Source of the DNA: Bacteroidota bacterium
GTDB taxonomy: Bacteria > Bacteroidota > Ignavibacteria > Kryptoniales > JAKASW01
Length of the DNA: 27,527 nucleotides
Direction: 5' to 3'
Assembly (NCBI GenBank): GCA_021789755.1
Contig: JAJYJD010000011.1
Coordinates: forward strand, 1-27,527
A program made the position numbers and the translations under genes. Shown in pieces: positions 16,508-24,078 of this stretch (positions are counted from its first letter, which is position 1; each line of letters starts with the position of its first letter). Under the pieces are notes generated by a model. That model saw only the letters and a program-made list of their open reading frames with translations. It was not told the DNA's origin and searched no databases.

Positions 16508-17544
16508 TGTTCGGCTCTTTCCCTGTTCTTTAGAATTTGTCCTACCGTTTCGTAAACATCTTCGGGCTTGATGAGTTTCATGCATCGCATGTGATCGTCC
16601 CCGCTCAGGTAACAGTGATCCCGATGACAGCAGTCGACATCCTTTTTCAGTGCGACGTGTCCGCTTGCTCGCTCATATGGGAACCAGATGTCCGGCTCAC
16701 CGGGACCGAAGATGCCGACGGTCGGCGTTCCAACGGCCGGGGCGATGTGCATGGGAGCGGCATCGTTCGAAATATACGCATCGAAACAAGAGATCGCTGC
16801 GGCAAGCTTCCTGAGACCCTGCGGCGCAAAATCGACAAAATCGCTTTTTGCAGCTGAGGTGAATTCAGCAAAGTATTTCTGATCCCTCGGGCCGTGGGTT
16901 ACCACAACCTGAGCTCCCTGCCATTCGGTCAACAGGCCGGCAAGGCGAGCGAAATTTCTCGAAGGCCATACTTTTGCGGGCCAGGTTGCTCCAATGTGAA
17001 GACCAACCACGGGCTTTGACCGGTCGACACCGGCCGACTTCAGGTAATATTTCGCTTCCTCAACCTCCGGTTCCGTGAGAAAAATTCTCGGCCTCCGGTA
17101 AGTCTCGCCGATGCCCAGCGGCCGCAGGTAGGCCAGGTGAAAACTGACCGCCGTCATCTTTTCCCGGATTGTCATCGGATGAGTGAAGGTCTTTCCCCGC
17201 CAGCCGAAATCCCCGCCTATTCTCATCTTTGCTCCCGACAGGTAGATCAGTATCGCGCTGCGGGGATTCCCGAACAAATCGATTGCAACGTCATACTTCT
17301 CTTTCCGGAGAATTCGCGCAGTCAACATTTGTTCAATCACAGAGGGAGCATTGAAATCGTAAGGCCAGATCCGGTTCAGCGCGGGATTGTTTTCAAGGAG
17401 CGCGACGCCGGCCTTGTCACCAAGATAGTGTATTTCTCCATCCGGGAATTTCTCGCGGAGGACTTCTATGACGGGCGTGGTGAGGACAATGTCACCGATG
17501 AACCTCAGACGGCTTACCAAAATTTTCAATACGGGCTCCGCCAC
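16504..17544 (-). CDS. glycosyltransferase family 9, ADP-heptose:LPS heptosyltransferase
   Basis: This 346-residue GT9 enzyme should transfer heptose from ADP-heptose to LPS core, or to a related acceptor. Evidence: N-terminal KILVSRLRFIGDIVLTTPVIEVLREKFPDGEIHYLG, typical of WaaC/WaaF-like enzymes; VGLHIGATWPAKVWPSRNFARLAGLL; SNDAAPMHIAPAVGTPTVGIFGP near residue 260; and a Cys-rich CCHRDHCYLSGDDHMRCM stretch usual for this family. A GTG at 17544 is the start; it overlaps the GWxTD gene by 19 bases in another frame. It pairs with rfaE1/rfaE2 at the other end of the window. WaaC versus WaaF versus another heptosyltransferase is not decidable here, so no symbol is given. Confidence 0.88.
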   Translation of the reverse strand: MAEPVLKILVSRLRFIGDIVLTTPVIEVLREKFPDGEIHYLGDKAGVALLENNPALNRIWPYDFNAPSVIEQMLTARILRKEKYDVAIDLFGNPRSAILIYLSGAKMRIGGDFGWRGKTFTHPMTIREKMTAVSFHLAYLRPLGIGETYRRPRIFLTEPEVEEAKYYLKSAGVDRSKPVVGLHIGATWPAKVWPSRNFARLAGLLTEWQGAQVVVTHGPRDQKYFAEFTSAAKSDFVDFAPQGLRKLAAAISCFDAYISNDAAPMHIAPAVGTPTVGIFGPGEPDIWFPYERASGHVALKKDVDCCHRDHCYLSGDDHMRCMKLIKPEDVYETVGQILKNRERAEQ

Positions 17545-18938
17545 CTGCTCACGTAATAACTCCAGAAGTCGAGGCTCGAATAGATGTTCTCGATACCGTA
17601 ATACCTATCACCGGGATTTGGCGTGTCTCTGCTCAATCTGTAGTCTACGACCACGCGGTTGTTAGTCGATGTCTGCACGTACATCCACCTCTCTGTGTAC
17701 AACCCCCGGCACTCTACATAATCCGGCGGACCACAGACTATATACATCATGCCCATAGGGGTTTTCCAGCCGTCAATACAGGTCGAGAAGTACATGTTCG
17801 CCCGGCTGACCCTTCGGTAGTATTCCGCCATCTTCGAATAACCGCCGAAGTCCGACCAGAATTTCAGAAGATTTGCCTTGACTGCCGAATCGTTCTTTAC
17901 CGCCACCATCTCCTGAAGTTCGCCTCTCGATGCGATGTAGTTCAGCGAGTTCACCATATCCCGCAGATCGTCGGTTACATCCGGAAAGTTCTTCCCTCTT
18001 ATCCGAAAAGGCAGAAGAGCGGACACCCAGTTCCGGTCCTTGTTCTCGACGACCACTTCCAACACATAGTTACCCGGCAAAGGCTTGGGGACTCCTCCGA
18101 AGATGTAACAGGAACCGGGGTCGAGCGCGGCACGGAGCGGATAACTATATACCAGCATAGAGTCTACGCCGGCACGGCAGGGGTCAAGATTAGGCCCGCC
18201 CCCGGAGAACCCCGGGCTGATGTAACCGGATGGGAGTCTTTCATGCATTTCAAGTTTGAATACCTTTAAGTAGATCGAATCCCTCGACGAAACACTGGAG
18301 GAAAGTACGGTGAAAAACCTGAGCGTATCGGAAAGAAGGCCGGCATTGGAAAGGAAGAACGGCCTTATCCTGCGGCCGTAACCGACTGTATCGTAGCTTG
18401 CCAGAAGGAGTATGTCGCTCATCGACATCGATTGCCCCGACACATCAGGGATAATTTTATCGTAGACACGTGATGTTTTCTGTCCGCTCGCTTCGTCAAC
18501 GACTTCGATTTCAACGGCATATTTGCCGGGTGTCACCCGTAACGAGACAAGAAACGCGTCGTATGAGCTGTCGGAGGCTGTCGGGAACGCAGCCTCGTCG
18601 ACCACCCGACGTATCTCTTTCACGACAGGAGGCTCGCCGTCGCGGATCAGACGAACGCCGGCAATGTAGCTGGCGCGATATCCGCCGCTGAATTTCTCAA
18701 ACTTAAGTCTCGATTCCTTCAGGCTGACGTAAATGTCGAGGCGTTGGCCCAGGGAATCGGCTGTGTAGAAAAGGTTCGAGTCGAACTCCGGCAGGCTCGA
18801 CTTTGCAATCACATAGTAGTAGTAACACAGGTTGGCATTCGAGGCCGTTTCATCGCTCGACCCGCATCCTTCAAACAGGAGAGCTGCGGTGAAGACAAAA
18901 CTAAAACTCGTCGCTTTGAACGCGTTCGATTTCAGCAC
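17526..18938 (-). CDS. GWxTD-domain lipoprotein, variant motif
   Basis: A protein of about 470 residues, probably a lipoprotein: MLKSNAFKATSFSFVFTAAL then LFEG before the cysteine of GCGSSDE, with a basic start and hydrophobic core. The lipobox is imperfect (Glu at -2). A beta-rich middle follows, then the C-terminal block YYRRVSRANMYFSTCIDGWKTPMGMMYIVCGPPDYVE, matching the GWxTD domain (family form roughly GWxTDxGRxYIxYGPPDEVE). Here the Asp of GWxTD is Pro, giving GWKTP (390-394). GTG at 18938 has AGAGGG about four bases upstream and gives a proper signal peptide; longer starts at 18971 (ATG) or 19022 would extend further into murA and hide the signal. The gene overlaps murA by 38 bases and the heptosyltransferase by 19. 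Function of the family is unknown. I favour an envelope role from the neighbours. Confidence 0.78.
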   Translation of the reverse strand: MLKSNAFKATSFSFVFTAALLFEGCGSSDETASNANLCYYYYVIAKSSLPEFDSNLFYTADSLGQRLDIYVSLKESRLKFEKFSGGYRASYIAGVRLIRDGEPPVVKEIRRVVDEAAFPTASDSSYDAFLVSLRVTPGKYAVEIEVVDEASGQKTSRVYDKIIPDVSGQSMSMSDILLLASYDTVGYGRRIRPFFLSNAGLLSDTLRFFTVLSSSVSSRDSIYLKVFKLEMHERLPSGYISPGFSGGGPNLDPCRAGVDSMLVYSYPLRAALDPGSCYIFGGVPKPLPGNYVLEVVVENKDRNWVSALLPFRIRGKNFPDVTDDLRDMVNSLNYIASRGELQEMVAVKNDSAVKANLLKFWSDFGGYSKMAEYYRRVSRANMYFSTCIDGWKTPMGMMYIVCGPPDYVECRGLYTERWMYVQTSTNNRVVVDYRLSRDTPNPGDRYYGIENIYSSLDFWSYYVSRWRSPY

Positions 18939-20163
18939 CCAACCCTCTGAGTTTTTTCTCGATGTGTTCATAGCCTCTGTCCATGTGGTACACGCGCAGG
19001 ACCTCAGTAGTACCCTCCGCAACCAAACCTGCCAGGATTAATGAAGCGCTCGCCCTCAGGTCGGTCGACATAACCTTGGCACCTTTCAAAGCCTCAACTC
19101 CTTTTACGATCGCGACGTTCTCTTTCACCTCGACGTTTGCACCAAGTCGTACAAGTTCGGGGACGTGTTTGAACCTGTCATAGTAAATTGTCTCGGTGAT
19201 GACGGCCGAACCGGATGAGCGGGCCATCAATGCGATCCACTGCGCCTGCATATCGGTCGGGAAACCGGGATAAGGCGAAGTGGAAACGTCTACCGGTCGA
19301 ATGGCATCGGGCGCCTGGATTGTCACCGACTCTTTGGAAACGCTAAGTACCGCCCCCGCCTCCTCCAGCCTGGAAATCAGCGAGGACATGTGCTTCGGTT
19401 CGCAGTTCAGAACTTCGATTGTCCCCCCGGCCATGGCTCCGGCCACAAGAAACGTCCCCGCCTCTATTCGATCCGGTATGTTCCTGAAATCGCAAGGTAC
19501 AAGCTCGTCGACTCCTTCTATCGTCAGGGTGGAAGTGCCGAGACCGTCTATCCTGGCACCCATTTTCACCAGAAAATCTCCCAGCGCGACAATTTCCGGC
19601 TCGAGCGCAGCGTTCCCGATCACCGTCGTACCCTTCGCGAGAACCGCAGCCATCATCACGTTTCCGGTCGCGCCGACGCTCGAAACGTCGAAATTGATTT
19701 TTGCTCCCGTGAGCTTTTTCGAACGTGCTACGATGTACCCGGAATCCAGTGTGACTTCAGCTCCCAACTTCTCCATTCCTTCGAGGTGAAGGTTCACCGG
19801 CCGCGGACCCCACGCACATCCGCCGGGCATCGAAACCTTCGCATATCCGTATCTTGCCAGGAGCGGTCCAAGCACGTAAATGGAAGCTCTCATCTTCTTG
19901 ACGAGTTCATAGGGTGCTTCGAAATTACTTACCCCTTTTGTGTCTATGGTCTGAAGTCTGCCCGAAAGCGATATCTTCGCTCCGAGCGTTTCCATGAGTT
20001 TTGACATCGTCAAAACGTCTGCAAGGTCGGGAGTATTGTCTATCTTAAATTTGCCCGGCGCCAGAAGAGCCGCCGGCATCAGTGCAAGCGAAGCATTCTT
20101 TGCCCCGCTTACTTCGACCTTACCGGATAATTTTGTGCCGCCTTGTATTACGAATTTATACAT
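18901..20163 (-). CDS. murA: UDP-N-acetylglucosamine 1-carboxyvinyltransferase
   Basis: This 420-residue EPSP-synthase-fold enzyme catalyses the first committed step of peptidoglycan synthesis, adding enolpyruvate from PEP to UDP-GlcNAc. The active-site Cys116 lies in MPGGCAWGPRPVNLHLEGMEKLGA (usual fosfomycin-reactive Cys, not the Asp of resistant forms). Lys22 in VSGAKNASL, RASIYVLGPLL and the later TDMQAQWIALM and ALKGAKVMSTDLRASASLILAGLVA segments complete the family pattern. Length fits exactly. ATG 20163 has no evident ribosome-binding site. A 51-base gap separates it from ftsX. Its 3' end overlaps the next gene's start in another frame. Confidence 0.96.
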   Translation of the reverse strand: MYKFVIQGGTKLSGKVEVSGAKNASLALMPAALLAPGKFKIDNTPDLADVLTMSKLMETLGAKISLSGRLQTIDTKGVSNFEAPYELVKKMRASIYVLGPLLARYGYAKVSMPGGCAWGPRPVNLHLEGMEKLGAEVTLDSGYIVARSKKLTGAKINFDVSSVGATGNVMMAAVLAKGTTVIGNAALEPEIVALGDFLVKMGARIDGLGTSTLTIEGVDELVPCDFRNIPDRIEAGTFLVAGAMAGGTIEVLNCEPKHMSSLISRLEEAGAVLSVSKESVTIQAPDAIRPVDVSTSPYPGFPTDMQAQWIALMARSSGSAVITETIYYDRFKHVPELVRLGANVEVKENVAIVKGVEALKGAKVMSTDLRASASLILAGLVAEGTTEVLRVYHMDRGYEHIEKKLRGLGAEIERVQSDEF

Positions 20164-20214
20164 GGAGCATCACGCGTTTGTGAAAAACGTTTCGACCCGA
20201 CGACTGGGAAGACT

Positions 20215-21093
20215 TCACGATAAGCCTTCCTTGATATATCGCCGCGTGGCGATCAGTGTCGAGAAAAGTCCCAGCATTGTCGCGATGCCGACGATTGCAG
20301 CATAGAACTCGGGCTTAGGCAGGACTTCGACAAGAATATTCTCCTGCAAAAGTACAACCGCGGCATGCAGGACTCCGTAAATGGCTCCCGAGGCGATCAA
20401 TCCTCCGGTGAATCCCTGGATCATACCTCCGAGCAGAAAGGGCATTCGCACGAAACTTCTTGATGCTCCGACCAATTTCATCGTATCGATGATCCGCTTC
20501 TTGTAGGAAATCGCGAGCCTCATGGAGTTGTAGACGAGAAAAATGGAGAGCAATATCAGCGCCCCTCCAAATCCGATCAGGATGCCGTAAAAAAGTCTTA
20601 CCCGACGGTCTATAAGTGTAAGCAGGATCTTCCTGTACTTCACCGATTCCACACCTGAGATCTTCCCGACCTTCGCGGTAATAGCTGCCACGTCCCTTGA
20701 ATTCTTGTAACTGTCCCTTAAAAATATCCTGTAAGAAGCCGGAAGAGGATTGAAATCGAGCACGGTCTTTATGTCCTGTCCGAATTCTCTTTTGAAAATC
20801 TCCGCGGCCTCATCCTTGCTCACAAATTGGACGCTCGCTATGCCTCTCGTCGACACCAACTGGCTCCTGATATCCCGGACCTGCTGTGCTGAGAGGGAAT
20901 CCGAGAGGAAGGCTTCGACTTCGACTTTGCTCTTCAGATAGTCCAGGAATTTTTCTGCCTGAACGGAAGTGAGATAGAAGCTTCCGAGCAGGGTGAATGA
21001 AAGCGTAACCATGATGACGGAAAAAGAAGCGCTGAGCTTTGCGCGGCCGAGTCCGCTGAAGGCTTCTCTCAGTAGAAAGAAGAATCTTCTCAA
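20215..21093 (-). CDS. ftsX: cell division protein FtsX
   Basis: This 292-residue inner-membrane protein has the FtsX layout: an N-terminal basic stretch, a first membrane helix (about residues 22-43), a periplasmic domain of about 120 residues (SKVEVEAFLSDSLSAQQVRDIRSQLVSTRGIASVQFVSKDEA) and three C-terminal membrane segments with the FtsX-permease motif YKKRIIDTMKLVGASRSFVRMPFLLGGMIQGFTGG. FtsX with the ATPase FtsE couples the divisome to peptidoglycan hydrolase activation. The gene overlaps pheA's stop by ATGA. ftsE is not next to it, unlike in many bacteria. An N-acetylmuramoyl-L-alanine amidase gene, a class acting in septum splitting, lies in the same run, but a direct link is only inference. 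Confidence 0.93.
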   Translation of the reverse strand: MRRFFFLLREAFSGLGRAKLSASFSVIMVTLSFTLLGSFYLTSVQAEKFLDYLKSKVEVEAFLSDSLSAQQVRDIRSQLVSTRGIASVQFVSKDEAAEIFKREFGQDIKTVLDFNPLPASYRIFLRDSYKNSRDVAAITAKVGKISGVESVKYRKILLTLIDRRVRLFYGILIGFGGALILLSIFLVYNSMRLAISYKKRIIDTMKLVGASRSFVRMPFLLGGMIQGFTGGLIASGAIYGVLHAAVVLLQENILVEVLPKPEFYAAIVGIATMLGLFSTLIATRRYIKEGLS

Positions 21094-21923
21094 TATGCGG
21101 TCCTCCCTTCCTTGTAACTCCCGATCACCTTGACATGCGGGCAGAGCTCGCGCAGATGCTCAATGGCTCTCGAAGCCGTTTCTTCAAAGACCCGGCCTCT
21201 GAAATCGATAAAGAACTTGTACTCCCATGGTTTCCCTACTATCGGAATCGAATCTATCGAAAGAAGGTCAATGTCACGGATCGCAAACACGCTCAGAATT
21301 TTGTGAAGTGCCCCCGGCTGGTTCCTGAGGCTGAACACCACCGTTGTCTTGTCCGCATCGCCCGGCACAACGCTGTCTCTCGAAACGACAAGGAACCGGG
21401 TGAAGTTTTTTCCGTCGCTCTCGATGTTCTTCTTTAGAACGACGAGGCCGTAATCGTCCGCCGCGGACTGACCCGCAATTGCCCCTATGCTTGGGTCGTT
21501 CTGTTCAGCCACGAGCTTCGCTGCGCCGGCAGTGTCGTAGTACTCCGCCTGTGAAAGCCCGGCATGCCGGATGAACTTCCTGCATTGCAGCAGTGCCTGA
21601 GGATGAGAGTATACTTTTCGGATCCCGGCGAGGCGGGAGCCGCGAACGCCGAGCAGCATGTGCGAGATCCTCAGCTTGATCTCGCCGGTCACGTAGACCG
21701 CCTGTTCGTCAAGGAGGTTGAAGACTTCACGAATTCCCCCATTGAGAGTATTTTCCACAGGGACAATGCCGCTGTCAACTCTTCTTCCGGCAATCGCGTG
21801 AAACACGTCTGCAAAAGTCTTATGCGGGATCAGCTCAAGGCTCTTCGAGGGAAAATAACGCCTTGCCGCCAGCTCGCTATAGGCTCCCTTTTCTCCCTGA
21901 TATGCTATTCTCAATTTCTTCAT
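21090..21923 (-). CDS. pheA: prephenate dehydratase with ACT domain
   Basis: A monofunctional prephenate dehydratase of 277 residues that converts prephenate to phenylpyruvate for phenylalanine synthesis. The catalytic domain shows IAYQGEKGAYSELAARRYF, VPVENTLNGGI, SIGAIAGQSAADDYGL and NFTRFLVVSRD with the TRF motif (175-177). A C-terminal ACT domain (about 195-270) has the QPGALHKIL (GAL) motif, but the usual ESRP phenylalanine-binding motif reads DSIP (224-227), with Arg replaced by Ile. I use ATG 21923: AGGA sits four bases upstream and it starts five bases after the preceding stop. A longer frame to 22025 is Arg- and Pro-rich and lacks homology. No chorismate mutase domain is fused. Confidence 0.93.
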   Translation of the reverse strand: MKKLRIAYQGEKGAYSELAARRYFPSKSLELIPHKTFADVFHAIAGRRVDSGIVPVENTLNGGIREVFNLLDEQAVYVTGEIKLRISHMLLGVRGSRLAGIRKVYSHPQALLQCRKFIRHAGLSQAEYYDTAGAAKLVAEQNDPSIGAIAGQSAADDYGLVVLKKNIESDGKNFTRFLVVSRDSVVPGDADKTTVVFSLRNQPGALHKILSVFAIRDIDLLSIDSIPIVGKPWEYKFFIDFRGRVFEETASRAIEHLRELCPHVKVIGSYKEGRTAY

Positions 21924-21927
21924 ATTC

Positions 21928-22428
21928 CTAGAAGTTCGATTCATCCTTCCACAACGAGATCTGCCAGGGCGACGAGGACGAGGCACGCTGCAATTCAAAA
22001 TAGGCTTTACCGTCAACCTCTTCAATATCAGCCGGGTTAAAAGCCACCGTTAGAGTGAAACCGCGTGTCACAGTCGCATGAAGAGAGTCCTGCGTCAAAG
22101 ACAGGATATTGTTCCAGTTGAGCACGAGCCTGTTCACAAGCTGAAACATCATATATGTCGATCTCATTTCGTCGTCTCTTCCCCATGCAACGTCGACACC
22201 CCTGTCATAATCGCGGTAAGTGAACGTAAAGTTCGGTGCGATGAGTTTCGAATAGACGGTCGTATCTCTGAAGGTATAGGCATAAATGAAATTCTGGAAG
22301 ACTCCGTCGATCGTCGTCTGGTCTGCGATGAAACTCGCAGGGGCAACCTGCTCAGTAGCGAGCTTCGGTGCAAAGGGGTTCTCGCAGCTGGCAAGAACGA
22401 GAAACAAGACGAGGGGCAACCACTTCAT
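21928..22428 (-). CDS. small lipoprotein, second of a tandem pair
   Basis: An uncharacterised protein of 166 residues with a clear lipoprotein signal MKWLPLVLFLVLASC, lipidated on Cys15. Start ATG 22428 overlaps the previous gene's stop by ATGA; a longer frame to 22506 would hide the signal. The mature part has DGVFQNFIYAYTFRDTTVYSKL followed by APNFTFTYRD, and a C-terminal WQISLWKDE. Both blocks are matched in the gene before it, which suggests duplication. The pattern of a helical A-x-x-x-R-D-x-x-x-Y start followed by beta strands is what NTF2/SnoaL-like folds look like, so an NTF2-like lipoprotein is my guess. I do not recognise a named family. It lies between recR and pheA. Confidence 0.72.
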   Translation of the reverse strand: MKWLPLVLFLVLASCENPFAPKLATEQVAPASFIADQTTIDGVFQNFIYAYTFRDTTVYSKLIAPNFTFTYRDYDRGVDVAWGRDDEMRSTYMMFQLVNRLVLNWNNILSLTQDSLHATVTRGFTLTVAFNPADIEEVDGKAYFELQRASSSSPWQISLWKDESNF

Positions 22429-23012
22429 TGGCTGAACCGCGCTTTCAGGTCGCTCCATGTCAGGCTGTCGCCGATTCCTGAATCGACCCAACGATAGATC
22501 GACCACATCCCATTCCTGTCGGCACCGAGGTAAAATTGAAGATTTCCCTGCACCTGCTGCGGGTTCCCCGAGACCTTATTGGGCCACAGCAGAGTATAGT
22601 TCGCCTGGTAGTACGCAGAATCCGGGCCTTGAGGCACCAGCTGAACTGACGAGAGCAGCAACGCCGAGCTCGAAGATGTCGACGACTGGTTGGTCAGATT
22701 GTTGAAGTAGTACTGTTCGGAAATCTTGTCCCAGTATTGAAATATCGATTCGTACTGGCGGGCAGCCGTCGCCGAAGGGATAAACTTGAACATCCTTCCG
22801 CCCAAGCTCGTGTCCGATAAACACGCCACGTAATTGTTCACATCTCTTTCGGCGATCGCGCTTACAAGATTCTGCACCACTATATCCGGGGAAGCCGGAG
22901 GTTGGAAGGCGGAGCGTCCCTGCTGCGGGGCCTGCGGAGTCCTTGTCTCAAAAATTCCGCAGCCCGAAAGCAGCAGTGCAAGAACCGTCAGAAGTAGGGG
23001 ACTCTTCTTCAT
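22425..23012 (-). CDS. small lipoprotein, first of a tandem pair
   Basis: An uncharacterised 195-residue protein with a good lipoprotein signal peptide, MKKSPLLLTVLALLLSGC, lipidated at Cys18 (lipobox LSGC). A Pro/Gln-rich linker leads into SPDIVVQNLVSAIAERDVNNYVACL, a Ser-rich stretch (about residues 107-118) and C-terminal FYLGADRNGMWSIYRWVDSG. The D-x-V-x-Q-N ... A-x-x-x-R-D-x-x-x-Y block and the W-x-I-x-x-W-x-D block both recur in the next gene, so these two are likely paralogues. The start overlaps the recR stop (TGATG), and the stop overlaps the next start (ATGA), so it is translated in the run. No named family is recognised; an NTF2-like fold is my guess. Confidence 0.75.
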   Translation of the reverse strand: MKKSPLLLTVLALLLSGCGIFETRTPQAPQQGRSAFQPPASPDIVVQNLVSAIAERDVNNYVACLSDTSLGGRMFKFIPSATAARQYESIFQYWDKISEQYYFNNLTNQSSTSSSSALLLSSVQLVPQGPDSAYYQANYTLLWPNKVSGNPQQVQGNLQFYLGADRNGMWSIYRWVDSGIGDSLTWSDLKARFSQ

Positions 23013-23608
23013 CAGACAACGATCCGTCCCTCCAGCGCCCGCACCAGCGTAGCCTCGTCGGCGAACTCGAGATCTCCGCCGACGGGCACGCCGCGCGCAA
23101 TTCTTGTTACCCGCATCCCGAGCGGCTTAAGAAGTCCGCCCAGATAAATCGTCGTTGCTTCGCCTTCCACATCGGGATTCAGAGCAAGTATAACCTCTTT
23201 AACGCCGTCCTTGACTCGAATCAGGAGCTCTTTTACCCTCAACTGTTCAGGTGAGATCCCTTCAAGCGGACTCAGCGCTCCTCCGAGGACATGGTACACC
23301 CCGTGAAACTCGTTCGTCTTTTCGAGGGCCATTACGTCGCTCGGATCTTCTACGACACAGATCGACGTGTGGTCTCGGCCCGGGTCGGCACAAATCGAGC
23401 ACGGATCTTTCTCGGTAATATTCATACAAACGGAACAGTACCTGATCCGCCGCTTCACATCGACTATCGCACCGGCCAGACGTTCCGCATCGTCATTGTC
23501 GGCCTTGAGAAGGTGAAGAGCCAGACGCTGTGCGGTCTTTCTCCCTATGCCCGGTAGTTTGCTGAGCTCTCCTATTAGGGTTTCGAGCGCCTGCGAAGTA
23601 TAAATCAT
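23012..23608 (-). CDS. recR: recombination mediator RecR
   Basis: A 198-residue RecR that helps load RecA in the RecFOR pathway of gap repair. The N-terminal helix-hairpin-helix segment LSKLPGIGRKTAQRLALHLL (16-35) is followed by a four-cysteine zinc motif (Cys58, Cys61, Cys70, Cys73) and a Toprim domain (SICVVEDPSDVMALEKTNEFHGVYHVLGGALSPLEGI). A Walker-like C-terminal region ends at VV. Gene size and motif order match the family. It follows ybaB in the widespread ybaB-recR pair, with an 80-base gap; dnaX, often before ybaB, is not here. Its stop overlaps the start of the first lipoprotein gene. Confidence 0.96.
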   Translation of the reverse strand: MIYTSQALETLIGELSKLPGIGRKTAQRLALHLLKADNDDAERLAGAIVDVKRRIRYCSVCMNITEKDPCSICADPGRDHTSICVVEDPSDVMALEKTNEFHGVYHVLGGALSPLEGISPEQLRVKELLIRVKDGVKEVILALNPDVEGEATTIYLGGLLKPLGMRVTRIARGVPVGGDLEFADEATLVRALEGRIVV

Positions 23609-23688
23609 GCTACGGTAACTGATTTATGAAATAATCGGTCCGCTTCGCAAATGAACGGACGAGTTGAATGTGAATTCACGAAAAACAT

Positions 23689-24021
23689 TTACGATATTCC
23701 GCCTGTCTTGAAGCCGGGAAGCATAGGGAGAAGTCCGCCTGCACTTGCACCCAGGTGGTCGGTAGCCATCTTTTCCGCCTTGACCAGCGCATTGTTCACC
23801 GCGGCAGTTATCAGATCTTCAACCATCTCCTTGTCTTGAGACTTCATCAATTCGGATTCGATCTCGACTTTGAGCACATCGCGCTTGCCGTTGGCGGTCA
23901 CCTTCACCATTCCCCCGCCAGACTCGCCGAGGACAGTCATTCCTTCGAGCTCCTTCATAGCCTTCTCAAGATTCTTCTGGAAATCGGAAAACATCTTCTG
24001 CATATTGCTGAAATCGGTCAT
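23689..24021 (-). CDS. YbaB/EbfC family nucleoid-associated protein
   Basis: A 110-residue protein of the YbaB/EbfC family (dimeric DNA-binding, nucleoid-associated). The sequence MQKMFSDFQKNLEKAMKELEGMTVLGESGGGMVKVTANGKRDVLKVEI is the family signature, with the helix followed by a strand and then acidic SELMKSQDKEMVEDLITAAVNNALVKAEKMATDHLG. Start ATG 24021 has GAGGAG about six bases upstream. It is 57 bases after the rnr stop and 80 bases before recR, a conserved neighbour pairing. Very short and highly conserved, so the family call is secure, but the molecular role in this organism is not known. Confidence 0.94.
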   Translation of the reverse strand: MTDFSNMQKMFSDFQKNLEKAMKELEGMTVLGESGGGMVKVTANGKRDVLKVEIESELMKSQDKEMVEDLITAAVNNALVKAEKMATDHLGASAGGLLPMLPGFKTGGIS

Positions 24022-24078
24022 CTAGAACTCCTCGACAAAATATAATTTCTCGACCCCGTTCTTCAAATATCCGTGCGA

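Noticed and set aside
16600..16670. Cys/His-rich stretch CCHRDHC...MRC in the heptosyltransferase, at first a possible zinc site fusion
   Set aside because: This Cys-rich C-terminal segment is usual in GT9 heptosyltransferases, so it is not an added domain.
21924..22025. N-terminal extension of PheA upstream of ATG 21923
   Set aside because: The extra residues are Arg/Pro-rich, overlap the preceding lipoprotein gene in another frame, and lack any match to the family; AGGA before 21923 supports the shorter start.
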